Source of the DNA: a bacterium
GTDB taxonomy: Bacteria > Hinthialibacterota > Hinthialibacteria > H5-UNCL2
Length of the DNA: 64,000 nucleotides
Assembly: GCA_015075175.1 (NCBI GenBank)
Contig: JABTUV010000009.1
Location: 1 to 64,000, forward strand
Direction of reading: 5' to 3'
Shown piece after piece: positions 12,596 through 25,038 of the stretch. The notes under the pieces were generated by a model. It saw only the letters and a list, made by a program, of their open reading frames with translations. It was not told where the DNA came from and did no database searches. The translations under genes and the position numbers were made by a program. How positions within the stretch are numbered: position 1 is the first letter of the stretch; every line of letters starts with the position of its first letter.

Positions 12596-12792
12596 CAGGC
12601 GAGACGTCGGTAAAGTTCGCGGTTCTTTTCCAGTACCAACTTGACAGCGGCCGCAACGGCCTCATCCGTACCCGACAGGAGGTCCTCGATGCTGGCGCGC
12701 ACCAACTCCTCGACGCTCAGTTGGCAATTCCCTGCCAACTCCTGGAGTTGTCGCAACCGTTCTTCTGGCAAAGTCACAGTAATCTGGCTCAT
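12595..12792 (-). CDS. Antitoxin of the Doc pair
   Basis: A 65-residue protein. The start is fixed by AAGGAGG five bases before the ATG at 12792; the longer reading to 12837 has no such site. The N-terminal part (MSQITVTLPEERLRQLQELA) looks like a short beta strand plus helices of a ribbon-helix-helix DNA-binding domain; the C-terminal part is a charged helix likely to bind and block the toxin. It is not recognisably Phd. It should repress its own operon and neutralise Doc. Confidence 0.82.
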   Translation of the reverse strand: MSQITVTLPEERLRQLQELAGNCQLSVEELVRASIEDLLSGTDEAVAAAVKLVLEKNRELYRRLA

Positions 12793-12909
12793 GGCGCCCT
12801 CCTTTGGAAAGCATAACATCCGCGCAAAGTCGGACAACTGTTTTTCCCCTGTGGTAATTTCACCACACCCGTGCTAGGCTTTACGTCAAGTTGCAGGGGA
12901 GTCGCGCCG

Positions 12910-14292
<1,383 letters not shown>

Positions 14293-14295
14293 ACT

Positions 14296-14727
14296 GTGAG
14301 GGTGTTGCCGTGGCTGGTCGGCCTCTTTATCGGCGTACCCCACCTGGAGGTGTACCTGCTCTTGCAAGTTGGCGCGTTCATCGGCGTCCTGCCGACCGTG
14401 GGACTGGTGATTCTCACCGGCGTGTGCGGCGGGCTTCTGGCGCGTTATGAGGGGTTGCGGGTCCTCTGGGAGGCGCGGCGGCGCCTGGAGCGTGGCGAGA
14501 TTCCCTCCGGCGCCCTCTCCGACGGCTTGGCCGTGCTGTGCGGCGGGCTTCTCCTGCTCACACCGGGCCTCCTCACCGACCTTGCGGGTCTCTCGCTCCT
14601 CTGGCCGACCAGCCGCCGGTTGGTCAAAAAAGCCGTTGCAAAGTGGGTGCGAAACCGCTTCAATATTGTCCCCTGCGGGCCTGTCGTGATCGACGTGTCG
14701 TCCCGCGGTGCAGACGAAGGAGACTGA
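14296..14727 (+). CDS. fxsA: FxsA family membrane protein
   Basis: 143 residues starting from a GTG just after the regulator stop codon. Hydrophobic segments at about residues 5-25, 30-52 and 77-100, with the FxsA pattern of an early PHLEVYLLLQVG and a later LLLTPGLLTDLAGL. FxsA is an inner-membrane protein that relieves phage T7 exclusion by F plasmids in E. coli; its housekeeping role is unknown. The 3' end abuts the ribosome-binding site of the next gene, so the regulator, fxsA and the exported protein may share a transcript. Confidence 0.85.
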   Translation: MRVLPWLVGLFIGVPHLEVYLLLQVGAFIGVLPTVGLVILTGVCGGLLARYEGLRVLWEARRRLERGEIPSGALSDGLAVLCGGLLLLTPGLLTDLAGLSLLWPTSRRLVKKAVAKWVRNRFNIVPCGPVVIDVSSRGADEGD

Positions 14728-14734
14728 TTTCGTT

Positions 14735-15307
14735 ATGCTTCGGATCGTCTTTGCGGTCGCGCTGGCGGCTCTTTCAGGGTCGGCCTCCGCCATGACCGTG
14801 GTTCCCATGACGCTGAAGGACCTGGCCCAGAAGTCCGACGCCGCCTACGTGGTCAAGTGCCTGCGGGTGGATTCCTATGTCGTCACGTTGACGCCCGAAC
14901 GGCAGCAGATTTACACCAACTACCTCATGCAGGTTTCGGACACGCTGTCCGGCGAGGAGCGGCAGAACATCATCGTCACCGAACGCGGCGGCCAGGTCGG
15001 GCCGGTCCTGCAATGGACCCCCGGCGCGCCCAGCTACGCGACCGGCGAGGAGGCCATCGTTTTCCTGCACAAGACCGGCGACGGCTGGTCGACCAAGGGC
15101 TGGGCGCAGGGCAAGTACGCCATCACGACCGATGAGGAGACGGGCCGGAAACTGGTGCGGCGGGATCTGACAGGGCTTTCCTTCGCGGACAAGGACCTGA
15201 CTAAGTTCGTGGTTCGCCCCAAGGACCCTCCCAAGATGTACCTGGAGGACTTCTTGGCCGAGGTGCGCAAGTACGCGCGCGGCAAGAGCAAACCGCGCGG
15301 CCGGTAG
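14735..15307 (+). CDS. Small exported protein of unknown function
   Basis: 190 residues with a signal peptide (MLRIVFAVALAALSGSASA) and predicted cleavage after ASA. AAGGAGA lies upstream of the ATG, near the fxsA stop. The mature part is soluble, with a pattern of beta strands (GGQVGPVLQWTPGAPSYATGEEAIVFL) and a basic tail. I do not recognise a named family; similar exported proteins occur in environmental genomes as conserved hypotheticals. Its stop codon TAG is the TAG of a GTAG-headed hairpin. Confidence 0.75.
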   Translation: MLRIVFAVALAALSGSASAMTVVPMTLKDLAQKSDAAYVVKCLRVDSYVVTLTPERQQIYTNYLMQVSDTLSGEERQNIIVTERGGQVGPVLQWTPGAPSYATGEEAIVFLHKTGDGWSTKGWAQGKYAITTDEETGRKLVRRDLTGLSFADKDLTKFVVRPKDPPKMYLEDFLAEVRKYARGKSKPRGR

Positions 15308-15325
15308 GGTGGGTTCCACCCACCC
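15304..15325 (+). repeat. REP-like hairpin overlapping a stop codon
   Basis: GTAG (15304-15307), then GGTGGGT, TCC, ACCCACC as stem-loop-stem, extendable by one G:C pair. The TAG is the stop codon of the preceding exported protein. Confidence 0.75.
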
Positions 15326-15351
15326 TCATCGCCTGTGGCGCCGATCGGTGT

Positions 15352-15506
15352 TGTCATTTCGACCGCAGGAGAAATCTTGCGCCCAGCCTGCCGCGCCCGG
15401 CAGTGCGGGGAAGATTTCCCTAGCGGTCGAAATGACAGCTGGGGAGCGGTCGAAATGACAGCGGGGGAGCGGTCGAAAGGACAGCGGGGGAGCGGTCGAA
15501 AGGACA
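15352..15506. repeat. GTCATTTCGACC inverted repeat with 23-bp tandem tail
   Basis: Arms at 15352-15378 and 15411-15437 are inverted copies with two mismatches. Three tandem 23-bp units follow (15438, 15461, 15484; core GGGGAGCGGTCGAAAGGACA), each resembling the end of the right arm. Same family as 9364-9455. Confidence 0.8.
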
Positions 15507-15515
15507 GGTAGGCTG

Positions 15516-15573
15516 GTGGGTGAGACCCACGGAACGTATTGAAAGGCATTCGGGGGGTGGGTGGAACCCGCCC
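15516..15573. repeat. Two more short hairpins before glyQS
   Basis: GTGGGT, GAG, ACCCAC at 15516-15530, and GGGTGGGT, GGA, ACCCGCCC (one G:T-type mismatch) at 15555-15573. Both have the 6-8 bp stem and 3-nt loop of the REP-like set. They lie in the leader of glyQS. Confidence 0.6.
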
Positions 15574-15589
15574 CACGGAAAGGGCTGGC

Positions 15590-16951
15590 GTGTCAACCGT
15601 AAGTTCACGCATATCCGGCACGGCCGACTTCGAGGCGGGGCTGGGCGACATCGTCTCGCTCTGCAAGCGCCGCGGCTTCGTCTTTCCCAGCAGCGAAATC
15701 TACGGCGGGCTGGCCTCCTGCTGGGACTACGGTCCCCTGGGCGTCGAGCTCAAGCAGAACCTGCGCAACCTGTGGTGGGAGTTCATGGTCACTACTCGAG
15801 ACGACGTGGTGGGCATGGACGGCAGCATCCTCATGCATCCCGAGACCTGGGTCGCCTCCGGACACGTGGACAGTTTCCATGATCCCATGGTCGATTGCCG
15901 GGTGTGCAAGAAGCGCTTTCGCCTGGACCAGCTGGAAAACCCCGACCAGAAGAACTGCCCCGAATGCGGCGGCAAGGAGAGCCTGACGGAGCCGCGCAAC
16001 TTCAATCTCATGCTGGCCACGCAACTGGGGCCGCTGGACGAAACCGGCATGAAGGTCTACCTGCGGCCCGAAACCTGCCAGTCCATCTATCTCGACTTCA
16101 AGCAGATTCAGCAGGTGATGCGGCTGCGCGTGCCCTTCGGCATCGCCCAAGTCGGCAAGAGCTTCCGCAACGAGATCGTCACCAAGGCGTTCATCTTCCG
16201 CTCGCGCGAGTTCGAGCAGATGGAGATGCAATTCTTCATCCGCGAGGCGGAAGGGCCGAAGTGGTTCGAGTACTGGAAGGGCGAACGCTGGCGCTTTTAT
16301 ACCGAAATACTGGGGGTCTCGGCGGACAAGCTGCGCTGGCGCGCGCACGAACAACTGGCCCACTACGCGCGCGCCGCCGAGGACATCGAGTACGAGTTCC
16401 CCTTCGGCTGGAAGGAACTGGAAGGGGTGCACAACCGCGGGGATTTCGACCTGTCGCAGCACGCGGGCCATTCCGGCAAGAACTTGTCATATCGGGACGA
16501 TCTGTCCGGCGAGGTATTCGTGCCGCACGTGATCGAGACCTCGGCGGGCCTGGACAGGAGCATCCTGACGGTACTGTGCGACGCCTATGATAAAGACATC
16601 GCCGACGGGGAGGAGCGGACCGTCCTGCGCTTCCATCCGCGGGTCGCCCCGGTGCAGGTGGGAGTCTTCCCCCTGATGAAGAAGCCGCCGCTGGTCGAGG
16701 TGGCACGCAGGCTGGAGTTGGAATTGCGGCAGCGCGAGCGCATGCGCGCGTTCTACGACGAGACGGGCCAGATCGGCCGGCGCTATCGCCGCCAGGACGA
16801 GGTCGGCACGCCCTATTGCATCACCATCGACTTTGAGACGCTGGAAAAAAACGACGCCACCGTGCGCGACCGCGACACGATGTTGCAGGAGCGCGTGGGA
16901 CTGGACCGCATGGCGGAATACCTGCGCAACAAAATCTACCGGGAGACGTGA
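15590..16951 (+). CDS. glyQS: Glycyl-tRNA synthetase, single-chain class II type
   Basis: 453 residues, right for the alpha2-type bacterial/eukaryotic GlyRS that charges tRNA-Gly. Visible: GGLASCWDYGPLGVELK near the N terminus, a zinc-binding-like pair CRVCKKRF and CPECGG, class II motif 2 area (FRNEIVTKAFIFRSREFEQMEMQFF split here as FRNEI and FEQMEMQFF), and motif 3 with ETSAGLDRSILTVL. The C-terminal anticodon-binding domain follows (RVAPVQVGVFPLM). The GTG start is chosen because AAAGGG precedes it and homologues begin near here; upstream is repeat DNA. Followed with 2-nt spacing by the DUF6812 gene. Confidence 0.95.
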   Translation: MSTVSSRISGTADFEAGLGDIVSLCKRRGFVFPSSEIYGGLASCWDYGPLGVELKQNLRNLWWEFMVTTRDDVVGMDGSILMHPETWVASGHVDSFHDPMVDCRVCKKRFRLDQLENPDQKNCPECGGKESLTEPRNFNLMLATQLGPLDETGMKVYLRPETCQSIYLDFKQIQQVMRLRVPFGIAQVGKSFRNEIVTKAFIFRSREFEQMEMQFFIREAEGPKWFEYWKGERWRFYTEILGVSADKLRWRAHEQLAHYARAAEDIEYEFPFGWKELEGVHNRGDFDLSQHAGHSGKNLSYRDDLSGEVFVPHVIETSAGLDRSILTVLCDAYDKDIADGEERTVLRFHPRVAPVQVGVFPLMKKPPLVEVARRLELELRQRERMRAFYDETGQIGRRYRRQDEVGTPYCITIDFETLEKNDATVRDRDTMLQERVGLDRMAEYLRNKIYRET

Positions 16952-16953
16952 CC

Positions 16954-17325
16954 ATGCAGAAAGAGCGCCCTGACGAGTTCGTGGTGAACCGGGTGGAAGG
17001 CCCGCGGGGGGGCGGCGGGCCGCGGCCGGTGCCGCCGCCCGACCAGACCTTCATCAAGAAGCCGCGCCGTCCCGAGCGCGTCAAGATGCGGCTGGTGGAC
17101 AACCTCGTCATCGAGGGCATTCTCCACATCCGCGACAACTTCCGCCTCTCCGACGCCATGAACGATCCGCACATCTCGTTTCTGCCGCTCACCGAAGTGC
17201 GCGTGACCGACCACTACGGGCGCGTCCTGGAGGAGGCGGGCTTCATCTCCGTCAACCGCTCGCAGATCAAGTACATCTGCTGCCACGAGGACATCCACTT
17301 CAAGGGCGAGGAGCAGCCCACGTAG
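16954..17325 (+). CDS. DUF6812-like small protein
   Basis: 123 residues. The first 40 are rich in proline, glycine and charged residues and probably disordered. The rest (RPERVKMRLVDNLVIEGILHI ... DPHISFLPLTEVRVTD) looks like a compact beta domain of the DUF6812 type. Start ATG at 16954 has GGGAG 8 nt upstream; a GTG at 16948 overlaps the glyQS stop but lies too close to that site. Probably co-transcribed with glyQS. The stop TAG belongs to a GTAG-headed hairpin. No function is known. Confidence 0.7.
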   Translation: MQKERPDEFVVNRVEGPRGGGGPRPVPPPDQTFIKKPRRPERVKMRLVDNLVIEGILHIRDNFRLSDAMNDPHISFLPLTEVRVTDHYGRVLEEAGFISVNRSQIKYICCHEDIHFKGEEQPT

Positions 17326-17342
17326 GGTGCGCACCGCGCACC
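17322..17342 (+). repeat. REP-like hairpin overlapping a stop codon
   Basis: GTAG (17322-17325) followed by GGTGCGC, loop ACC, GCGCACC: a perfect 7-3-7 hairpin, the same as the plus-strand unit in the 2635-2756 array. The TAG ends the DUF6812 gene. Confidence 0.8.
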
Positions 17343-17396
17343 GCAATCGCGTGTGAGCCGGCGCACGCCGCGCGACTCGCGTTGGAGCGGCAAGGC

Positions 17397-17461
17397 AACT
17401 TCGGGGCCGTCCCTCGATGCGCTTGGCTACTCGGGAGAGCTATCGAGAGGCACGGCGGCTT
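17397..17461. repeat. 65-bp dispersed repeat, copy 2
   Basis: 62 of 65 positions match 4393-4457. Located between two convergent genes, upstream of the swappable-stem hairpin at 17492. Confidence 0.75.
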
Positions 17462-17491
17462 ACATGCGAGAGGCCCGCGCTCATGCCGTTC

Positions 17492-17525
17492 TCTCGATAC
17501 GTCCGCTGCCGCGGACTACTCGAGA
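17492..17525. repeat. Swappable-stem hairpin, copy 2
   Basis: TCTCGA, TAC, inner stem GTCCGC, loop TGCC, GCGGAC, TAC, TCGAGA. Outer stem, spacers and flanks equal copy 1 at 4252-4281; the inner stem is different and longer but fully paired. Confidence 0.7.
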
Positions 17526-17590
17526 ACTCGGATTTTCTTTTCTTGCGGACGACTCGAGAATTCACATTCTCCTCTCCCGCATGTCCTTCC

Positions 17591-20500
17591 CTACTGGCTG
17601 CTGAGAACCCCCGTCAGGATCAGGAGGTCCTCGCCGTTGACGAGGCCGTCGTGGTTGAAGTCGGCTTTCACGGGCAGGGGCGGTTCCTCGCCCTCGTTGA
17701 GGAGAAGCAGCGCGGGAGCGGTCGAGCCCCAGGCGAGCGAAAAGGCGAAGAGGTCGTCGGTGTCGACGCTGCCGTTGCGGGAGACGTCGGCGAGCGCGGC
17801 GGGCGGCGCGGAGACGGCGGAGAGGCGCACGTCGCGGCGCGGCTGGGCGGGATCCGCGGAGGCGGCGCGGGCCGGCCCGCCCTGCGCCTTGAAGATGGGC
17901 AGCGGCTCCCCCGCCGCCTCCGGCTCGAAGACCGCCACGTTGCCCGCATGATCGAAGGCCGCGAACACCGCGGTGTAGAGCTCTTCGCGCGCGGCACGAT
18001 GCCGCCGCGGCATAGAGGTCGCTGCCGGAATCCGCCATCAGCGGAACGACCGTGTGCGCGACCTCGGGCGAGCGCAGGCCGGCGTCCGCCTCGGGTCCAT
18101 ACTCGGTCGGCGCCTCGCCCGCCACCACCAGCGCCAGCACGTCCCGGACGTCGAAGCGTCCGTCGGGATCGGAGACCTGGGCGACCAGGTTGAGCGCCTC
18201 GCCGCTGTAGACCATGCGCGACAGTTGCCCGGCGCCGAAGGCGGGCGGCACGTTGGGCAGTCCGTTGGGGTAGGAGACGATCCGGTCGGCCACACCCGGC
18301 GCGAAGTCGGCGCGTGGGGACTGGCGAAAGAGCGCGGGGATGCCCAGGAGCGTCCCGCGCGTCTCCGAAAAGGCCTTGCCCAGAGGCGCCGAACTCCGCA
18401 GCGCGGTAGCCAGTAAAGTTGAAAACGAGAGCCTGCCGCCCGCCGCCACGTAGGCCTCCTCGCCGGTATCGCAGGCGGCCAGAACCGCGCGATTGGGCCC
18501 GGCCAGCGCCGTAATCCAGCTTCCGGCATCGTTGAAGTCCAGAATGACCACGATCGGATGCGTGTTCGCAAAGGCATTGAGCATGGCGGCCAGTTGCGAG
18601 CGCCGCAGCACTTCGCCGGAGGCGGGCGTGCCCGAAAGGAGCAGTCCCGGGTCGGCGCCGGGAATCCCGTGCCCGCAGAGATGGACCAGCAGCGGATCGT
18701 CCGCCGCGCCGCCGTCACCAACGGCGGAGAGCGCGCTGTCCAGGGCGTTGACGCTGGGCGCCACCAGGACCCGGCTGTCCGCCGGATCGCCCAGCCAGTA
18801 GATATCCCCCAGTCCGAAGCGGCGATCCGAGAGCGCGCGGTAAACGGCGTCCGAGCCGGCCCGCGCCGCCTCGTTGCGCTTGTCCCCCGCCACGCTGGAT
18901 AACCCCGTCACGATCACCGCCTTCCAGTCCGCTCCACTCACCGCGCCAACCGGCAGGAGCAGCGGGTCGCTCTGGCTGGCTACGAAGTAATAGCTGCCGA
19001 CGTTGGCGCCGGTCACGCGATACCAGCCGGTCTCGTCCAGCGTGATGGGGGGAATGGGCAGGCCGGCGTTGGCAAAGGGCAGCGCCACGCCGAAGCGGCC
19101 GGCGTCGTTGGTAAGGAGCGCGGGAATCTTCACGCTCCGGCCGGACGGCGAGACGACCTCCAATTGCACCGAGGAGCGGTCGGGTTGGCGACCGATAACG
19201 CGGCCCTCCAGCGAGAGCGCGCGCCTTGCGTCCAGCGTGCCGGTCGCCGAGTCGGGCGCGTCGGTCCCCAGGAAGAGGCGGCTCACGCCCCGCTCGATGC
19301 CGTAATAGCGATAGATGGTCTGCGCCACGTAGGAGGTCTCGTCCGCCGCCATGTAGGCCTGCGCCCGATAGAAGCCGAACTGGGTCTCCGCCATCTCCTG
19401 CTGGAAGAAGCCGAGCCGGTCGGTCTGGGTCGTGTACAGCTTCCAGACGGCTTCGCTGCCGGCGGGATCGATGGTCCAGGCCTCGTTCATGTTGAAAACG
19501 AGGATGGAGTAGCGGCGGCCGTCGGTGGGAGGCGGCTCCGTGCGCCCCAATAGCACCTGTTTTTCAAAGGCGCCGACGCGGGAGCGACCCACGTCGGCCA
19601 AGAGCACGCGGAAGTCGGGCCGGTCGTCGGGGCGGACGACCAGGCAGAAGGGGGCGCGGCGATCCAGGCCGGCAAGGCCGCCGGACTCTCCGCGCAGGAT
19701 GCCGCCCAGCGCGCGCGTGGGCGCCGCGTCGCTCGCTCGCACGCGTAATCGCACCGGCGTCCCCGTGGGCGAGGCGATCACGCCCTTACCGGGCAGAATC
19801 TCCACGTCCGCCTCGCCGTTCTCCACGTAACACTCCAGATGGACGGGTTCGCTCCAGCCGCCGTAGGACTCGACCACGGCCGGATACTCGACCGTTTCGC
19901 CGCGCCCGGCCACGCGCACGAAGTCGTCGATGACGACTCTGAAGCCGGCGCTGGGAACTTCCTGCGGCGTAATGGTCGTGGTCGCCGCCGCCAACACCGG
20001 CGTGGCCAGGCCGAACCGGTCGCGCGCGACCACGGCGTAGGTATAGGGCAGGCCGTAGACCACGTGGGGATCGACGAACTCCGTCGTCGAGGCCGCCAGG
20101 CGCGAGGGATTGACGCGCACGAAGTCCGTGCTTGTAACCTCCGAGCGATAAACATCGAGTCCCACCACCTCGGGATTGTTCACCTGGTCCCAGTTGAGGA
20201 TGACGCGCTTGCCCGAGGCGCGCGCGGAGAGTCCGGCGGGCGCGGCCGGCGGGGTGCGGCCCGGATCCGTCGGGTTGGAAAGAATCGAGAGCGTGCCGCT
20301 GTTGCGGTTGCCCACGTACGCCGTGCGGCTGACGGGATTGTAGGCGAGTCGCCACGGCGACGCGCCCACGGCAATCTCGTGCTCCAGTTCCGGCGTGCCG
20401 GAAGTCGTGCGCAGCACACTGACCCGGTCGGCCAGGAAGTTGCTGAGAAAAAGGCGTTGGCCGGCGCCGTCCGCCAGCACGTCGACCGGCCCGGCGGCGA

Positions 20501-22223
20501 CCGGCACGGACCCCGTGGCGGCGCCGGTGAGCGCGTGCGCGAAGCCCAGCGTGTCCAAGTCCGAGTTGGCCCAATAGACCTGCTGCCGGTCGGCGTCCAC
20601 GGCTACGCCGATGGGGTCCGTGCCGGCGGGAATGATGAAGCCAGGGTTGTAGCTGGGAAGGTTAAACGCGATCAGCCGCCCCAACTGCCCCGGTCCCAGC
20701 GGGGAGTCGCAGACGTACAGCAAGTCTTGGGACGGATGCTTGGCCAGGCCGGTCGGTTGAAACTGCGCGGTGAACCTGTCCGAGACGTTAGTTCCCGAAT
20801 ACGTGGCGATCATGCCGCTGAGGCGGCCGCTCACGTACCACTTGTCGCCGGGCTGATTAAGCGCCAGGTCCCACGGCCCGGCCCGGCCGTTGCGCTTGGC
20901 CAGCAGCCGCCCGTCGGTGGCGCGATGGAAGGTGACGCTGTTGTCGTTCCAGTTGATGACGGCCAAGCGGTCGCGCGGACCGTCCAGCGCCAGCCCGTGC
21001 GGCGACAGCCCCACCGGTTGCCTGTAGATGAGCGAGAGATCGCTGCCGTCGATGCCCAGAATGTCGTTGCTGCCGAAAACTGAGACGTAGAGGGCGTTGC
21101 TGTCGCCGTCCATGGCCAGGTCGGTGGGATCCTGCCCGGTGAGGATGTTCTGCGCCTCGTCGGCGGCGATATCGTAAGCGATGACGAGGTCGCTGCCGCT
21201 GTTGGCGTTGTAAAGCATCCCGCGCGAAAGGTCCAAGCGCAGCCCCTGCGGTTCAACGCTGGCGGGAACCTCGCGCACGTATTGTGCGGCGACCGTGTCG
21301 AAGACCCGGATGCGATGCGTCTCCTCGACCCCGATGAACAGCCATTGCCGGTCCGGATCGTAATCCAGGCCCCAGGCGGTCGCTCCCGGCGCGGTCAGGA
21401 CGCTGGAATGCGAGCCGTCCAGCGAGTGCGACTTCACTACGCCGTCCGTATAACAGCTGACGTACAGCCGCGCGCGCGCGTCGTCGTAAGCGGCGTCCAC
21501 CGGCGTGCGGCCGGTAACCAGGGTGGCGTCGACCACGTCGCCGGCCGGATTGATCACGTGCACCGTGTTGGAACTGGCGTTGACGACGACCACGCGGTCC
21601 GGGCCGGGCAGGTAGCGGAGCGCAAAGGGATAGGCGCCGACGCGGAGAGTCGCCGGCGGCGCCGCGGACAAGAGGTCGATGACCGTGACCGTATCGTCCA
21701 GCGTATTGCCCACGTACAGCTTGCGGCGCGTGGGGTCGTAGGCCAGGCCCTGCGGCCGCCGGCCGACCGGGATGTAACCGAGCACCTCGTAGTTTCGGGT
21801 GTCGAAGAGATAGACGGCGTCGGAGAGGTTGCAGGCCACGAACGCCACTTCCGCGTCGGCGTCGAGCGCGATGCCGACGGGACGCAGGCCCACGGGAATC
21901 TTGGCGATCACGCAGTTGACGTTGGTGTCCACCACGGCGACGCAGTCCGAGAACCGGGCCGAGACGTAGAGGCGATGGCGGGCGGAGTCGATGGCCAGCT
22001 CGGCGGGTCCCAGTAGGTTGCCGGCCAGGGGGCCGAGGGGCAGCGTTGCGACCTGCCAGGGGCCGGCGGCGGCCCTCGGTGTGCGGGTCTTCAGGTCCGC
22101 CGCCGCGGCCGGATACGGCCGGTGGTACTCGCCGCGCAACGCGGCGGGCAGCTGGCCGGCATACCCGGCACACGTGAAGAACAGGCAGACTGCGAGTGTG
22201 GAACGTGTGATAACGGCAGGCAT
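17591..22223 (-). CDS. Giant secreted protein: YVTN propeller, Fn3, caspase-like domain, dockerin-like tail
   Basis: About 1,540 residues with a signal peptide (MPAVITRSTLAVCLFFTCAGYAG); AGGGGGA precedes the ATG at 22223. Residues about 60-640 are YVTN-type beta-propeller repeats (RRKLYVGNTLDDTVTVID, GRRPQGLAYD). A fibronectin type III domain follows (about 659-750), then linkers, and at about 1100-1295 a caspase/C13-like fold with HLCGHG (near 1181). At the expected catalytic cysteine the sequence is ILDFNDAGS, so the nucleophile is missing. The C-terminal part (after a frameshift near 18000) ends in two dockerin-like calcium loops (DVSRNGSVDTDDLF and DFNHDGLVNGEDLL). Probably an extracellular binding or scaffold protein. 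Confidence 0.82.
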
Positions 22224-22572
22224 GGACAATCCCCCTGGAACGCATCTGCAATTCCAGTCGCATCAGCCGTCAGGGCTGAAAGCGGCCGGCGCGCCCGAAG
22301 CAGGCAGGTCGAGGAGCTCGGGGGCGCATTGCCATACGGTAGTATATCGTAGAATCGGCAAGTGACAACAAAATCTGCAATCTCCCCCCGTAATAAGGGG
22401 GGCGGGTGCGTGGGCGCGGGCTTGAGGTCGAGGACCGCCGTCATGCAGCCGGCGGCTCCACCTCTTCAAGGCTGCGACACGCCCTTTACACCGCCTCCGG
22501 CCGGGTCTAAGCTGAACGCCGGCGGTGCACAGAGCGCCCCGCGTTCGCCCTCGCAGAAAGGGTACCTCGGCC
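22224..22572. other. Divergent intergenic region
   Basis: About 350 nt between the giant protein and the DUF255 gene. It contains CCCCCCGTAATAAGGGGGG at 22385-22403, a near-palindromic G/C block; a GTAATAAGGGG word also occurs near position 87 and, inverted, at 40396. No clear promoter or small gene. Confidence 0.4.
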
Positions 22573-24719
<2,147 letters not shown>

Positions 24720-24728
24720 CGGGTTTCC

Positions 24729-24970
24729 TCACCTGCGGCGCTCCGCGCCGACCTCTCCCCAAGGAGAGGTGCAATCCTCTCCTCCGGGGAGATGGCATCC
24801 CCTCTCCCCTCGGGGAGGGTTAGGGTGAGGGGACGCGCCTGTCCACCTCACCCGGCGCTCGCGCCGACCTCTCCCTGGCAGGAGGTGCAATCCCTCTCCG
24901 AGGGAGGGTGCAACCCCTCTCCTTCTGGGAGATATGGTCCCTCTCCTCGGGAGAGGGTTAGGGTGAGGGG
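24729..24970. repeat. CCCTCACCCTAACCCTCTCC-type repeat, two tandem units
   Basis: Two units (about 24729-24831 and 24846-24970), each starting CTCACC..GGCGC..GCGCCGACCTCTCCC and ending GAGGGTTAGGGTGAGGGG, with several small CTCTCC/GGAGAG hairpins inside. Other copies at 32616-32740 (inverted) and 63308-63372. The family is common in many bacterial genomes (general knowledge). It fills most of the 320-nt gap, in which I see no gene. Confidence 0.8.
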
Positions 24971-25038
24971 CCTGCGATGCAGGGTTTACGTTCAACCCAC
25001 CAAGCGGTAAACCATCCCCATGAGGACCCCGATTGCCC

